A DNA stretch of 44,479 bases from Bacteroidia bacterium. GTDB taxonomy: Bacteria > Bacteroidota > Bacteroidia > Flavobacteriales_D > JAUILH01. The number at the start of each line of letters is the position of its first letter. Positions within the stretch are counted from its first letter, which is position 1. The notes beneath the pieces were generated by a model, which made no database searches, was not told the DNA's origin, and saw only the letters and a list, made by a program, of their open reading frames with translations. The stretch lies in NCBI GenBank assembly GCA_030433115.1, contig JAUILH010000016.1:1-44479 (forward strand), given 5' to 3'. This document shows positions 18,793-28,264 of this stretch, piece by piece. Made by a program: the position numbers and the translations under genes.

Positions 18793-19365
18793 ATGGACAT
18801 CAAATTTGAAAATAATCTTGAACCGGAAAAAGGTAAATTGCTTGTGTCAGAGCCTTTTTTGGATGACGAGTACTTCAAGCGCTCTGTTGTCTTGCTTTGC
18901 GAACACAACATTGAAGGGAGTTTCGGATTTGTATTAAACAATTACATTGATGCCAAAATCAGTGAGCTTGTTCCTGATTTTCCTGAAGTTGATTCCAGAG
19001 TGAGTATTGGCGGACCAGTGAGTACCAGCAACGTCTATTACATACACAATATTGGCCCTTCCGTTGAAGGCAGCGTGGAAGTGTTTGATGGCATATATAT
19101 GGGTGGCGATTTTGACGCCATTAAGTCTCAAATTAATCTTGGGATTGCCAAACCGGAAAACGTTCGTTTTTTCATTGGATATAGCGGTTGGTCAGCCAAT
19201 CAGTTGAATGATGAATTGAAGGAACATGCCTGGATCGTGAGCAAAACTTCTGGTAAAGAAATCATGAACACAAGTATTGATGGTTTATGGAAAAAAACCA
19301 TGGAAAGACAGGGTAAAAAGTATAAGATGATTTCAGACTTCCCTACGAACTTCCGCTTGAACTAA
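18793..19365 (+). CDS. YqgE/AlgH family protein
   Basis: 190 residues, soluble. Family pattern is clear: GKLLVSEPFLDDEYFKRSV, then ALL-type strand VVLLCEHNIEGSFGFVLN, SIGGPVSTSNVYYIHN, VRFFIGYSGWSANQLNDEL and the C-terminal WKKTMERQGKKY. The biochemical function of YqgE is not established. It follows miaE by one base and converges with the aminotransferase gene; the two stop codons share four bases (CTAA at 19362-19365). Confidence 0.9.
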   Translation: MDIKFENNLEPEKGKLLVSEPFLDDEYFKRSVVLLCEHNIEGSFGFVLNNYIDAKISELVPDFPEVDSRVSIGGPVSTSNVYYIHNIGPSVEGSVEVFDGIYMGGDFDAIKSQINLGIAKPENVRFFIGYSGWSANQLNDELKEHAWIVSKTSGKEIMNTSIDGLWKKTMERQGKKYKMISDFPTNFRLN

Positions 19366-20216
19366 TTGATTAACTCTCTGTTGAGTAAATCCACTAACTT
19401 GACAGACGTATTGTTGAAATAGCGTTTGTTTTTGTAGCTACTCACCCATCGGATTCCGGAAATAGAATTGGTGAAAAACAACTCATCAGCTGCCAACAAA
19501 CTTGATGGCGCTATATTGCTCTCATAAACCCGGATAGAATGTTTAATTGCCAAATTGATGATTTGCATACGCATGGTGCCACCAACACAACCGGAGTCCA
19601 AACCAGGAGTATACAAAACACCATTGCTCACAATAAATAGATTAGAGCTTGTGCCTTCTATGATCTCAAATTTATTGTTTTGGAGAATGACATCATCAAA
19701 TCCATTTTCCTCAGCATATAAAGCGGCCATGATGTACAGAAGTGCGTTGGAATTTTTGTATTTTGATAAACTTGAAATGGGCTTTCTGTTTTCGGGATAT
19801 AAATCAACCGATAAACCGTTTTGATTGAGCACGAATAAGTTGTCGTCATAAGCGTCTGCCTCAATTGTAAAGCATGCACCATTTGCTTGTGGTCTGTAAA
19901 AACCGCCATTCTCCCTGGAAACTGTTAGTCTCACACGACCGCCTTTTTCAATGCCATTTTTTTCAATCAGTTCTTCGATTCTTTGATTGAAAAATGAAAA
20001 TGAAAAATCTACTGGTTTTTCAATCTTCAGTTCTTTGAGCCCGCTGAAAAGTCTGTCCAAATGCGCCTGCAAACCAACAATCTTTCCGTTCACCACACGG
20101 ATAGACTCAAACAAGCCATCACCGTAGCGATACGCACGGTTGTCTATATTGAGGTTGTGCCCCTCTTTAGGAAGTATTATTCCACTATTGTTGATGTACT
20201 GATCAGCCAAAATCAA
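19362..20216 (-). CDS. Aminotransferase class IV (PabC / branched-chain / D-amino acid family)
   Basis: 284 residues, PLP fold type IV. Motifs: NIDNRAYRYGDGLFESIR near the N-terminus, HLDRLFSGLKEL, GGRVRLTVSRENGG, SLSKYKNSNALLYIMA (the first Lys is the likely PLP lysine), DDVILQNNKFEIIEGTSSN and FTNSISGIRWV. PabC-like aminodeoxychorismate lyase and IlvE cannot be separated by eye, so no symbol is given. The start overlaps the HAD phosphatase stop by 4 bases; it is the last gene of the operon that starts at 23447. Confidence 0.88.
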   Translation of the reverse strand: MILADQYINNSGIILPKEGHNLNIDNRAYRYGDGLFESIRVVNGKIVGLQAHLDRLFSGLKELKIEKPVDFSFSFFNQRIEELIEKNGIEKGGRVRLTVSRENGGFYRPQANGACFTIEADAYDDNLFVLNQNGLSVDLYPENRKPISSLSKYKNSNALLYIMAALYAEENGFDDVILQNNKFEIIEGTSSNLFIVSNGVLYTPGLDSGCVGGTMRMQIINLAIKHSIRVYESNIAPSSLLAADELFFTNSISGIRWVSSYKNKRYFNNTSVKLVDLLNRELIN

Positions 20217-20698
20217 AGCATTTGCTCCACAATATCCAATAAATTCTGGTTAGAATCAATTTTTATGGACATCAATCCAGCTTTTTCTCCGGCAATAATG
20301 TCTCTTTCGCTGTCTCCAATCAAGTAGGACTTACTCGAATCAATGTTAAACCGTGCCAATCCTTTTTCCATCATAATTGAATCTGGTTTGCGGTCTAAAC
20401 TGGCAGAAAAATCCGAATGATGCGGACTGTAGTAGTATTCTGAAATATCAATACCCTCGGCCTTCAAGCGAGCACACATCTTGTCTAAAATATCTTCTGC
20501 TATTTCTTCAGTATATAGCCCTTTTTCCACACCTCCTTGATTCGTCACTACAATCAACAAGTAACCATCAGATTGTAGTTTCCTGAGGGCTTCAAAACAT
20601 CCCGGATTAAACTCAAATGCCTCCCAGGACTTGATATAATCACCAATTTCCTTGTTTATGACGCCATCTCGATCTAAAAAAACCGCTTTATTCATCAA
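20213..20698 (-). CDS. HAD-IIIA phosphatase, GmhB-like (heptose bisphosphate type)
   Basis: 161 residues. HAD motifs: FLDRDGVINKEIGDYI (motif I, nucleophile Asp), VTNQGGVEKG (motif II) and KSYLIGDSERDIIAGEKAG (motif IV); RKP in DRKPDSIMMEKG is motif III. The order matches D-glycero-D-manno-heptose 1,7-bisphosphate 7-phosphatase and histidinol-phosphatase-like enzymes. The GmhB zinc loop normally has Cys residues between motifs II and III; here the equivalent stretch (SPHHSDFSASLDRKP) has two His and no Cys. Substrate is therefore uncertain. It overlaps both neighbours by 4 bases. Confidence 0.85.
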   Translation of the reverse strand: MMNKAVFLDRDGVINKEIGDYIKSWEAFEFNPGCFEALRKLQSDGYLLIVVTNQGGVEKGLYTEEIAEDILDKMCARLKAEGIDISEYYYSPHHSDFSASLDRKPDSIMMEKGLARFNIDSSKSYLIGDSERDIIAGEKAGLMSIKIDSNQNLLDIVEQML

Positions 20699-21336
20699 AA
20701 CTTGTTTTGAATTTGAGTGATGAAATTCTCTGCAATGTGATAATCCAATGCAATTGTGTAGATAATTCCGAATAAAGCACCATAAAAATGAGCGTCATGC
20801 GCAATTCTACCTCCCCCCCTCTTATCCATATAGTATTCATAAGCCAGGTAAGCAATTCCCAATACAAATGCAGGAATATCAACACCAGGTAAAAAGATGA
20901 AGTTTAAAGTATTTGTGGGAACCATCATGATGTACGAAAACAGGACGGCTGACACCGCTCCGGACGCTCCAAGTGACCAATATAAGTCGTTATCGGAATG
21001 TTTGTTAATCGAGGGTAATGTGGCGAAAAACACACCTCCTACATATAGGATGATGAAAAAGTACCAACCCTTGTCACCAAAATAATTTCCATACATATCC
21101 TCAAGTCCGGTATACCCTGGTGCCTGAGTATATGCAAAGACATACAAAACATACATATTGAAGAACAAATGCATAAAATCTGCATGTACCAATGCATGTG
21201 TGACCACACGATACCACTCCTTATGCTGCACAGCTCTATATGGACTGAACATCATTCTGCGCTTCACATCAGGGTCATTAAAAGCCCATAGAGAAGCGCC
21301 ACAGGTAATGAGTATTATGATAATTGTTATTGACAT
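20695..21336 (-). CDS. Rhomboid family intramembrane serine protease
   Basis: 213 residues with about six membrane helices. Signature elements: EWYRVVTHALVHADFMHLFF with N in NMYVLY (loop and helix 2 oxyanion residues), the catalytic serine in SLGASGAVSAVLF, and the catalytic His in AHDAHFYGALFGI. Cleaves substrate helices within the inner membrane; the substrate is unknown. The ORF starts 33 bases after trmH-family gene end and its stop overlaps the HAD gene start by 4 bases. Confidence 0.92.
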   Translation of the reverse strand: MSITIIIILITCGASLWAFNDPDVKRRMMFSPYRAVQHKEWYRVVTHALVHADFMHLFFNMYVLYVFAYTQAPGYTGLEDMYGNYFGDKGWYFFIILYVGGVFFATLPSINKHSDNDLYWSLGASGAVSAVLFSYIMMVPTNTLNFIFLPGVDIPAFVLGIAYLAYEYYMDKRGGGRIAHDAHFYGALFGIIYTIALDYHIAENFITQIQNKF

Positions 21337-21369
21337 AGTTTCTGCAAGGCGTGAAGATACTATTTTAGA

Positions 21370-21915
21370 TTACTTACCGGATTTATCAGGACCAGCTATT
21401 TGTCTCTGTTTGGTGGCTTCATACAAGACTATGCCGGTTGTGGTAGACAAATTTAAGCTCTCTATCTTTCCTTTCATGTCGATTGTCAAGCACTTTTCGC
21501 AACTTTCAATCGCTTTTTCGCTCAATCCGCGTGCTTCCTCACCAAACCAAATGGCCAGTTTAGGATGACTTAGGTCTGAGTCGATCAAATTCACTTGCTT
21601 ATTGGACATATTGTGAGGAGATGTTCCGAATGATATGAAGCCGTTTTCTGACAAAAATTGAGCACAAGATTCTGTTGAATGAAACACCTTTACATCTGTC
21701 CACTTAACAGCGCCATTAGAGTGCTTTAAAACAGACCTCCGCTGTCTGATTTCCTCCAGGTCATCCTCAAGCCTATTCTGTCCGTCAACAACAAATAATC
21801 TATCTACCCCCAGTCCATTGACGTTTCTAATCACGTTCCCGATATTCCTCATGTAATTGGGATTTTCTAAAACCGCGATAAGCTCAAATTCAGTAGTCAA
21901 GTTGGGCGAATACAT
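21370..21915 (-). CDS. SpoU/TrmH-family RNA 2'-O-methyltransferase
   Basis: 181 residues, SPOUT fold with trefoil knot. Motif 1: NPNYMRNIGNVIRNVNGLG; motif 2: LAIWFGEEARGLSEKAI; motif 3: IDMKGKIESLNLSTTTGIV. These are the SAM-binding and dimer segments of SpoU enzymes. The target RNA position cannot be told from sequence. Length is short for TrmH and closer to single-domain SpoU proteins. Its ATG overlaps the previous stop by one base (TAATG), so it is translationally coupled to the PD40 gene. Confidence 0.88.
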   Translation of the reverse strand: MYSPNLTTEFELIAVLENPNYMRNIGNVIRNVNGLGVDRLFVVDGQNRLEDDLEEIRQRRSVLKHSNGAVKWTDVKVFHSTESCAQFLSENGFISFGTSPHNMSNKQVNLIDSDLSHPKLAIWFGEEARGLSEKAIESCEKCLTIDMKGKIESLNLSTTTGIVLYEATKQRQIAGPDKSGK

Positions 21916-23447
21916 TATTTCTTCAACATAATGTCTTTGGCCATAAAAGACTTGTAACCGGATTTGTCTTTAATCTCAAGCTCTTCAATATAGAACTCGT
22001 AACCATCTACTTCCAAATTGATCTCAAAACTACCAGGGGGTAAAATGATCACGAATCGGTTGGTATTGGGGTTGGGTTTGTAATCTCCATATACTTCATC
22101 AGTCTGTTTGTCGATAACTGCTAAATAAACATTCTCAGCGTCCACCGTGCTGCCTTCCGGTGTCTTTATAGTTCCGGTGATCACAGTAAATTTAGGCTCC
22201 ACCTCATTGAAAGTAATTCTATAAATATCAGTATCACCAAAGCCGTCTGCTCTTAAAGATGACATGTACCCGTAACGACCGTTTTCCGACAACATAAAGT
22301 TCATATCGTCGTCTGGTGTGTTGATGGGGAACCTCATGTTCTGAACACCAGTGAATTTTCTTTTCTGTCCGTCCCAACTGGCTTTAAAGATGTCATATCC
22401 TCCCATGGATGTGTGTCCTTTAGAGCTAAAAAACAAAGTTTTTCCATCCGGAGAAATATTGGGAAAGTCTTCATCATACTCTGTATTAATAGTTGGCCCC
22501 AGGTTTTGAGCGGGTCCCCACTTCCCATTCGGTAAAATACGAGACACGTAGATGTCTGTTCCTCCTTTTCCTCCTGGTTTATCGCTGGCAAAGTAAATAG
22601 ATTGACCATCTGCAGAAATAGAGGCTGCGATCTCAGTGTATTTCGAATTGATTTTTTTGTCCAGTTTCATTGGTTTATCCACCTGCATGCCTTCAACACG
22701 ACACACATATAAATCTCCCGTTCCATCAAATTCATCCTTGTACATCACCAATTTGCTACCATCAGCTGTTAAACCAACTACTTCTTCATTTAATTCATTG
22801 CTGTTGATATGCTCTCCCAAACGTCTGGCCTGAGTAAAATCGCCATCCACAACTTTAGAAATGTATAAGTCAGATGTAAACCGACCGTCCGGCATCTCAA
22901 CCCCATTCTCTCTTCTTGAGTTAAAAATCAAGAAAGATTCATTAGCAGGCACAAATGGGAAATAATCGGGGTAAGCAGAATTAATGTTTTCTCCTAAATT
23001 TTCAATATCCACGTTAAGTGGGAATTTCATGTACTCCTTGGCGTTTTCGCAGTATTCGATTTGCTTTGACACTTGAGCGAGATTGTCCTCATTTCCCTCC
23101 CCCTTTTTAGCAAATTGGTTGTAGCTACCGATTGCTTTATCAAATTCATAACCGTATTGATAGGCGCGAGCCAACAGGAATAGCGTGTTCGGATTGGCTT
23201 CTTTTTCGTCCTTTATTTTCTCTAAAAAAGGAATGGCTGCACTTTTATCAATATTCGAATTGAGGTAACACACCCCTATTCTGTAATTCAACTCAATGGC
23301 TTCATCTGTTCCCTCGAGTGCTTCCTGGTAGATAGGAAGGGCTTCTTCAAAATTTCCGTAATCAAAGTATTTATCAGCTTGCTTTAGATCCTGGGACTGG
23401 AGTGCGGACAGGCTGAACATGAGGGTAAGACTGGCAATTGTTTTCAT
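21915..23447 (-). CDS. Secreted TPR / PD40 beta-propeller / CRD protein (PorE-like without OmpA)
   Basis: 510 residues. Signal peptide ~1-19. Residues ~20-115 hold TPR-like helical pairs (ADKYFDYGNFEEALPIYQEA, FLLARAYQYGYEFDKAIGSY). Residues ~165-400 form a PD40 propeller (ISADGQSIYFASDKPGGKGG, ISPDGKTLFFSSKGHTSMGG, DIYRITF). Residues ~418-500 are a carboxypeptidase-regulatory-like domain (ITGTIKTPEGS, FVIILPPGSFEINLEVDGYE). The T9SS protein PorE has this order plus an OmpA domain that binds peptidoglycan; that domain is missing here. It is the first gene of a five-gene - strand operon ending at 19362. Confidence 0.8.
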   Translation of the reverse strand: MKTIASLTLMFSLSALQSQDLKQADKYFDYGNFEEALPIYQEALEGTDEAIELNYRIGVCYLNSNIDKSAAIPFLEKIKDEKEANPNTLFLLARAYQYGYEFDKAIGSYNQFAKKGEGNEDNLAQVSKQIEYCENAKEYMKFPLNVDIENLGENINSAYPDYFPFVPANESFLIFNSRRENGVEMPDGRFTSDLYISKVVDGDFTQARRLGEHINSNELNEEVVGLTADGSKLVMYKDEFDGTGDLYVCRVEGMQVDKPMKLDKKINSKYTEIAASISADGQSIYFASDKPGGKGGTDIYVSRILPNGKWGPAQNLGPTINTEYDEDFPNISPDGKTLFFSSKGHTSMGGYDIFKASWDGQKRKFTGVQNMRFPINTPDDDMNFMLSENGRYGYMSSLRADGFGDTDIYRITFNEVEPKFTVITGTIKTPEGSTVDAENVYLAVIDKQTDEVYGDYKPNPNTNRFVIILPPGSFEINLEVDGYEFYIEELEIKDKSGYKSFMAKDIMLKK

Positions 23448-23576
23448 ACAGATTCAATAATTGAGGGCGCAAAGGTAAGGAGCGAATGCGAATAAGGCAA
23501 TAAATGGCTCATTTTATCATACGAATAATGCCTTTTTGCCGACAAAAAATAATAGTCTGCCATATTTTGCCAACAT

Positions 23577-23611
23577 TTTGGGGTTATTACGCGTTAATAT
23601 ATTTAGATTTG
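23577..23611 (+). promoter_or_regulatory. Possible promoter of the L,D-transpeptidase lipoprotein gene
   Basis: TAGATTTG at 23604-23611 matches TAnnTTTG exactly; TTTG at 23577-23580 lies 23 bases upstream, a little wide for the usual ~19. The box ends only 8 bases before the ATG at 23620, so the transcript leader would be very short. Confidence 0.4.
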
Positions 23612-23619
23612 ACCCATCA

Positions 23620-25290
23620 ATGAAACTTACCTCTGTTTACATCATATTAATTGCCTTTTTGGCTGCCTGTTCTCAACAAAGAGAAAGTGCCCAACCTGCT
23701 GTGGTTGAAGAGGACCCAGAGACCATCCGATTAGAGGCGGTCGAGAACATTGCATTCACGATTGAAAACAGGATTCAAAAAACATCTGAATCTCCTCTGA
23801 ATGACAAGGTAAAATTCTTGTATGAAGGAGAAGACATTCAACCGCTGTGGAGTAACGGTGACAGCTTAAATCTCTCGGGCTTATTCATGATTGAGACCTT
23901 AGACAAATCATGGAATTATGGTTTGCCATTGAACTACAAGCAGAACTTGCTCTCCGCCCTGCGAGATTCGTTAAACACAGAATTGTCCAGAGAAAACAGA
24001 ACAGATATCCTTTCAGAAATCGAAATTCTACTGAGCTATAACAGTGTTCAATTTCTGTCCGACCTTAAATATGGCTTTGTCAATTTAGACTCTATGCGCA
24101 TAGAGGATCACATTGATTCTCTAAATAATGAAGACATTGCTCATCTGAAAAAGTTTATTGAGAAGCCCGAAGACAGTATGTTTTTACAATCGTTTTTGCC
24201 TCAATACCAAACCGCACTCGAATTGCAGACGGCTCTGTCGCATTATGTAGACAGCACTGAATTGAGTGATCACACCTTTTCCCTTCCTAACTACAAACAA
24301 GATTCCATAAAAGCATACACCATTGCCAAAGAAGCTCTGATTGCACATGAATTCTCAGATTCCAGCATCCTGGAAGTCGACAGCCTTTTTATTAAAGACC
24401 TAAAGGCCTTTCAGCAACTGCATGGTTTGGAAGGAGATTTCAAGATTGGCAACAACACTAAGGATGCTATTGGGATGAGCAACCTGGATCGTTATCTCAT
24501 GGCCGTAGCCTCTCTTGAGAAATGGAAATACCACGAATTGCTGGATGAAGAAGAGAATCACATATTCGTAAATATTCCCTCATACACCTTGCGTTTTATG
24601 GACGATGGCAAAGCTGTGAGAAAACACAATGTGGTGGTAGGCACACCCATTACCAGAACGCCAAGCTTCAAGGCAAAACTGAAATACATCACACTTAACC
24701 CAAGATGGCACGTCCCCTATAGCATTTCAAGCAAAGAAATTCTCCCGTCAATTAGAAAAGACCAATCTTATCTGTCAAGAAATGGCTATACCTTGTATGA
24801 TAGAGACCGAAATCCGGTAGATGTGAACTCTGTGGATTGGGACAAAGTGTCATCAAATAATTTCAAGTACAAGATTGTTCAGGGAAGTGGAACCTACAAC
24901 AGTTTAGGCATTGTGGCTTTCATCTTTCCCAATGAGCACAGTGTTTTCATTCACGACACACCTTCCAAATATTTTTTCTCAAGAGATGTCAGAGCATTCA
25001 GCCATGGTTGTGTGAGACTACAAGATCCTATGGACATGGCTAAGTTTATTGTGGAGAGGGATTCTAACGAAAAAATCACTTTAGATACGGTTCAAGCCTG
25101 GTCCGACTCAAGAGTAGAGAGACGTATCTACCTTAAAAAACCATTTAACGTATACATTCAATACTTCACAGCAGAAGGAGATTCAACTGGCATTCGTTTC
25201 CACCGAGATATTTATGGGAGAGATGAGAAGCTCCGCGCCAGTTTAAAGGCTTTTATAAAAGAAAGCCAAAGTCGTGCCCAAACTCTATGA
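23620..25290 (+). CDS. L,D-transpeptidase (YkuD) lipoprotein
   Basis: 556 residues from the ATG at 23620; an upstream TTG at 23536 would add 28 residues before the lipoprotein signal and is unlikely. The start gives a lipobox (LAACS). Residues ~40-250 resemble the scaffold domain of LdtD/YcbB-type enzymes; residues ~255-285 look like a peptidoglycan-binding repeat (LKAFQQLHGLEGDFKIGNNT). The catalytic YkuD domain follows, with the active-site motif AFSHGCVRLQDP (Cys nucleophile) and VFIHDTPSKYFF. It forms 3-3 crosslinks or attaches proteins to peptidoglycan. The end overlaps the convergent gene at 25253 by 38 bases. Confidence 0.88.
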   Translation: MKLTSVYIILIAFLAACSQQRESAQPAVVEEDPETIRLEAVENIAFTIENRIQKTSESPLNDKVKFLYEGEDIQPLWSNGDSLNLSGLFMIETLDKSWNYGLPLNYKQNLLSALRDSLNTELSRENRTDILSEIEILLSYNSVQFLSDLKYGFVNLDSMRIEDHIDSLNNEDIAHLKKFIEKPEDSMFLQSFLPQYQTALELQTALSHYVDSTELSDHTFSLPNYKQDSIKAYTIAKEALIAHEFSDSSILEVDSLFIKDLKAFQQLHGLEGDFKIGNNTKDAIGMSNLDRYLMAVASLEKWKYHELLDEEENHIFVNIPSYTLRFMDDGKAVRKHNVVVGTPITRTPSFKAKLKYITLNPRWHVPYSISSKEILPSIRKDQSYLSRNGYTLYDRDRNPVDVNSVDWDKVSSNNFKYKIVQGSGTYNSLGIVAFIFPNEHSVFIHDTPSKYFFSRDVRAFSHGCVRLQDPMDMAKFIVERDSNEKITLDTVQAWSDSRVERRIYLKKPFNVYIQYFTAEGDSTGIRFHRDIYGRDEKLRASLKAFIKESQSRAQTL

Positions 25291-25993
25291 GGTAGTCTTT
25301 TCTGTTGAGCAACTTACTGTATCTGTGATAATTTCTGTTGGGATGATAAATGAAGTAGCAAGTGCCTTCATCGATTAAGTTCACGAAATCTAAATACCCT
25401 TCTTCCGGTACTGCCGGACAACCATAACTCCTGCCTAGTGTACCATAGCGTTCTATATATTCGCAATTCGCATAGTCTGCTTTGTGCACAATAATGCCTC
25501 TGGTTAATGCCCGGTAATTGCAGTATTCCCTTCCGTATAATTGGAGGCACTCCCCTAGTCTGCTATCATGCCATCTCTGTCCTGTGACGTAGAATCCAAG
25601 GCTGCTCTGATGAGAATCTTCCGTATTACTAAAATGTTTGGCATACAAGCCTCCCGTTTTCTCACCGTGAGACACTAAACTCTTCCACAAAAGGGTATTC
25701 TCTTTTAAGTCAATCACATATAGACGCTCCTCATTACCAGATTTGGAAAAATCAACAATGGTCAATTTTGTCGTATCCTTGATCTTGCCCTCATACTTCA
25801 ATTGATAGTAGCCTCTGAGTCCTTCTGACAAAGCTTGTTTGCTCATGGAACTATCATCTATCTGAAAATAGACATAATCCACATAATTCTCGAATGAATA
25901 TTTCACTTCCCGGACAGAATCCGGAAGCACAGGATTGTGGGCATAGACATATCCTGAAAACAACAGCGCGAATGTCAAGGCTATTTTTAACAT
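25253..25993 (-). CDS. Secreted murein L,D-transpeptidase catalytic-domain protein (YkuD_2 type)
   Basis: 246 residues from the ATG at 25993, which gives a signal peptide (MLKIALTFALLFSGYVYA); a longer frame from 26044 hides it. Residues ~90-240 form the catalytic domain: SHGEKTGGLYAKHFSN, SLGFYVTGQRW, GIIVHKADYAN and the nucleophile motif GRSYGCPAVPEEGY. This is the YkuD_2-like branch with a Cys followed by PAVP instead of VR. Its 3' end overlaps the lipoprotein L,D-transpeptidase gene, an unusual pairing of two such enzymes. Confidence 0.85.
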   Translation of the reverse strand: MLKIALTFALLFSGYVYAHNPVLPDSVREVKYSFENYVDYVYFQIDDSSMSKQALSEGLRGYYQLKYEGKIKDTTKLTIVDFSKSGNEERLYVIDLKENTLLWKSLVSHGEKTGGLYAKHFSNTEDSHQSSLGFYVTGQRWHDSRLGECLQLYGREYCNYRALTRGIIVHKADYANCEYIERYGTLGRSYGCPAVPEEGYLDFVNLIDEGTCYFIYHPNRNYHRYSKLLNRKDYLIEFGHDFGFLL

Positions 25994-26081
25994 AGGGATC
26001 GCAAATATAACAAATTGAAATAATTTGCTTATTTCTTCATTCAAGCCTGGTCTTTTTTAGTCCTAAACTCCCCATTTTGGT

Positions 26082-26089
26082 TACTTTTG
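26082..26089 (+). promoter_or_regulatory. Possible -7 box of prfC
   Basis: TACTTTTG matches TAnnTTTG exactly, 4 bases before the prfC ATG. No well-spaced -33 element; TTTA at 26056-26059 is 22 bases upstream. Confidence 0.4.
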
Positions 26090-26093
26090 CGGC

Positions 26094-27683
26094 ATGAGTA
26101 TAGTTGAAGAAATTCAAAAGAGAAGAACCTTTGGAATCATCTCTCACCCGGATGCTGGAAAAACGACCCTAACGGAGAAATTACTGCTTTATGGAGGCGC
26201 CATTCAATCGGCTGGAGCCGTTAAAAACAGTAAAATCAAAAAAACTGCCACATCCGATTTTATGGAAATTGAGAAGCAAAGAGGAATTTCTGTGGCCACT
26301 TCTGTGATGGCTTTCAACTACAAAGGACGAAAAATCAATATTCTCGATACCCCCGGTCACAAAGACTTTGCAGAAGATACGTATAGAACTTTGACGGCAG
26401 TGGATAGCGTGATATTAGTAGTGGATTGTGTGAAAGGTGTTGAGGCGCAGACAGAACGACTCATGGAAGTTTGTCGTATGCGAAAAACACCTGTGATCAT
26501 ATACGTTAATAAGCTGGATTTGGAAGGTCAGGATGGATTTGATCTGCTCGATGAATTGGAAAGTAAATTAGACATTAAGGTACGTCCGCTGAGTTGGCCA
26601 ATTGGTGTGGGACATACTTTTAAGGGCGTTTATAACTTATTCGATAAAAACCTGAACCTATTCAATCCCAGCAAAACGAAAGTTGAGACTGATACGGTGA
26701 GCATTGAAGACATTTCTTCACCGGTCTTAGATGAACAAATTGGCGAAGATCCTGCCAATCAATTAAGAGAAGACATTGATTTGATTGATGGTGTGTATGA
26801 CGCTTTTAGCGAAGAAGATTATATGAAAGGTGATGTGGCTCCGGTATTTTTTGGATCTGCCGTTAACAACTTTGGTGTGAAAGAGATGCTGGATACTTTT
26901 ATTCGAATTTCTCCCTTTCCTCAAGCGCGTGAAACGGATGAAGGTATGATAGAGCCTTTGGACAAAAAATTCTCCGGATTCATTTTTAAAATCCACGCCA
27001 ATTTGGACCCTAAGCATAGAGACAGAATTGCCTTTTTGAGAATCTGCTCCGGGATTTTTGAGCGAAATACCTTTTACAAGCATGTTCGATTAGATAAAAA
27101 AATGAGGTTCTCCAACCCTACAAGCTTCATGGCACAAGACAAAAGTGTGATTGAAGAAGCTTATCCTGGAGATGTGATTGGTCTGTACGACTCCGGAAAC
27201 TTTAAGATTGGGGATACATTGACTCAGGGAGACAACTTCATGTTCAAAGGCATTCCGAGCTTCTCTCCTGAAATTTTTAAGGAATTGGAGAACCGAGATC
27301 CTATGAAGTCCAAACAATTGGAAAAAGGCATTCAGCAATTAACCGATGAGGGAGTTGCTCAGTTGTTTATCATGCAACCAGGAAATCGTAAGATCGTTGG
27401 AACGGTTGGAGCGCTTCAATTTGATGTAATTCAATACAGACTAGAGCACGAATATGGCGCTAAATGTGAATTTGTACCAAAGAAGTATCATATGGCTTGT
27501 TGGATGACATCTGACAATGAACAACAATTGGATCAATTTCTTAAAGTAAAGGCAAACTACATTGCCGATGATAAAGACGGAAACAAGGTATTTTTGGCAG
27601 AATCTCCATTCTTATTGAAAATGGCCGAGCAAGATTATCCGGATATTGTGTTCCACAGAACCTCAGAATTCAAGGTAGCGTGA
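26094..27683 (+). CDS. prfC: Peptide chain release factor 3
   Basis: 529 residues. GTPase that recycles RF1/RF2 from the ribosome. G1: [19 protein letters not shown]; switch I region: [15 protein letters not shown]3: [17 protein letters not shown]4: [11 protein letters not shown]. The C-terminus carries the RF3 domain ([19 protein letters not shown]). Length fits the family (~529). It overlaps the TVP38 gene start by 4 bases (GTGA), so they share an mRNA. Confidence 0.96.
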   Translation: MSIVEEIQKRRTFGIISHPDAGKTTLTEKLLLYGGAIQSAGAVKNSKIKKTATSDFMEIEKQRGISVATSVMAFNYKGRKINILDTPGHKDFAEDTYRTLTAVDSVILVVDCVKGVEAQTERLMEVCRMRKTPVIIYVNKLDLEGQDGFDLLDELESKLDIKVRPLSWPIGVGHTFKGVYNLFDKNLNLFNPSKTKVETDTVSIEDISSPVLDEQIGEDPANQLREDIDLIDGVYDAFSEEDYMKGDVAPVFFGSAVNNFGVKEMLDTFIRISPFPQARETDEGMIEPLDKKFSGFIFKIHANLDPKHRDRIAFLRICSGIFERNTFYKHVRLDKKMRFSNPTSFMAQDKSVIEEAYPGDVIGLYDSGNFKIGDTLTQGDNFMFKGIPSFSPEIFKELENRDPMKSKQLEKGIQQLTDEGVAQLFIMQPGNRKIVGTVGALQFDVIQYRLEHEYGAKCEFVPKKYHMACWMTSDNEQQLDQFLKVKANYIADDKDGNKVFLAESPFLLKMAEQDYPDIVFHRTSEFKVA

Positions 27684-28252
27684 AGCTTTACCAAAAAATT
27701 GGCATTGCGGTCTGGGGCACATTGATTCTCGGTACCATCATGCTGTTTGTTATCCGCCCAGATTTGTTGAACGGTGCCAATTTGAAGGAATATATCAGTG
27801 ACAATAGTTCCGAGCTCAAAATTTATTACGCCACCATCTGTACCTTAAGGTGTTTGACCCTGATTCCGGCAACTCCCTTTATTGTTGCCGGTGTGTTGTT
27901 GTTTCCGGACGATTTGAATTTCGTATTTCTAGTGGTCATGACCACTATTTTGTTGGCAGCCACCATTCATTTTAAACTGTCGAGAGTACTTGGGTTTGAT
28001 GACTATCTGAACCGAAAATTTGCTTCCAGAATGGATCAACTGACAAGTGGCATGCAGAAAAGAGGCTTTTTATACATTCTTCTTTGGACCATGGCACCTT
28101 TTCTACCAAGTGATCTGGCTTATTATCTGGCAGGAATTTCCGGCATGAAATACTGGACTTTTATATCGGCTGTATTGCTCGGTGGTGTAGCACTTTCGGG
28201 GGTTTACATTTACATGGGAAAGAACTTCTTTGAATGGATGTTGGGGATGTGA
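27680..28252 (+). CDS. TVP38/TMEM64 (DedA-like) family membrane protein
   Basis: 190 residues from a GTG start inside the prfC stop. Four or five hydrophobic helices, with the conserved core [20 protein letters not shown] and the helix-capping segment [24 protein letters not shown], typical of the SNARE-associated/TVP38 family. In other bacteria related proteins move lipids across the inner membrane, but this one's substrate is unknown. Confidence 0.82.
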   Translation: MKLYQKIGIAVWGTLILGTIMLFVIRPDLLNGANLKEYISDNSSELKIYYATICTLRCLTLIPATPFIVAGVLLFPDDLNFVFLVVMTTILLAATIHFKLSRVLGFDDYLNRKFASRMDQLTSGMQKRGFLYILLWTMAPFLPSDLAYYLAGISGMKYWTFISAVLLGGVALSGVYIYMGKNFFEWMLGM

Positions 28253-28264
28253 TGAATTCACCAC

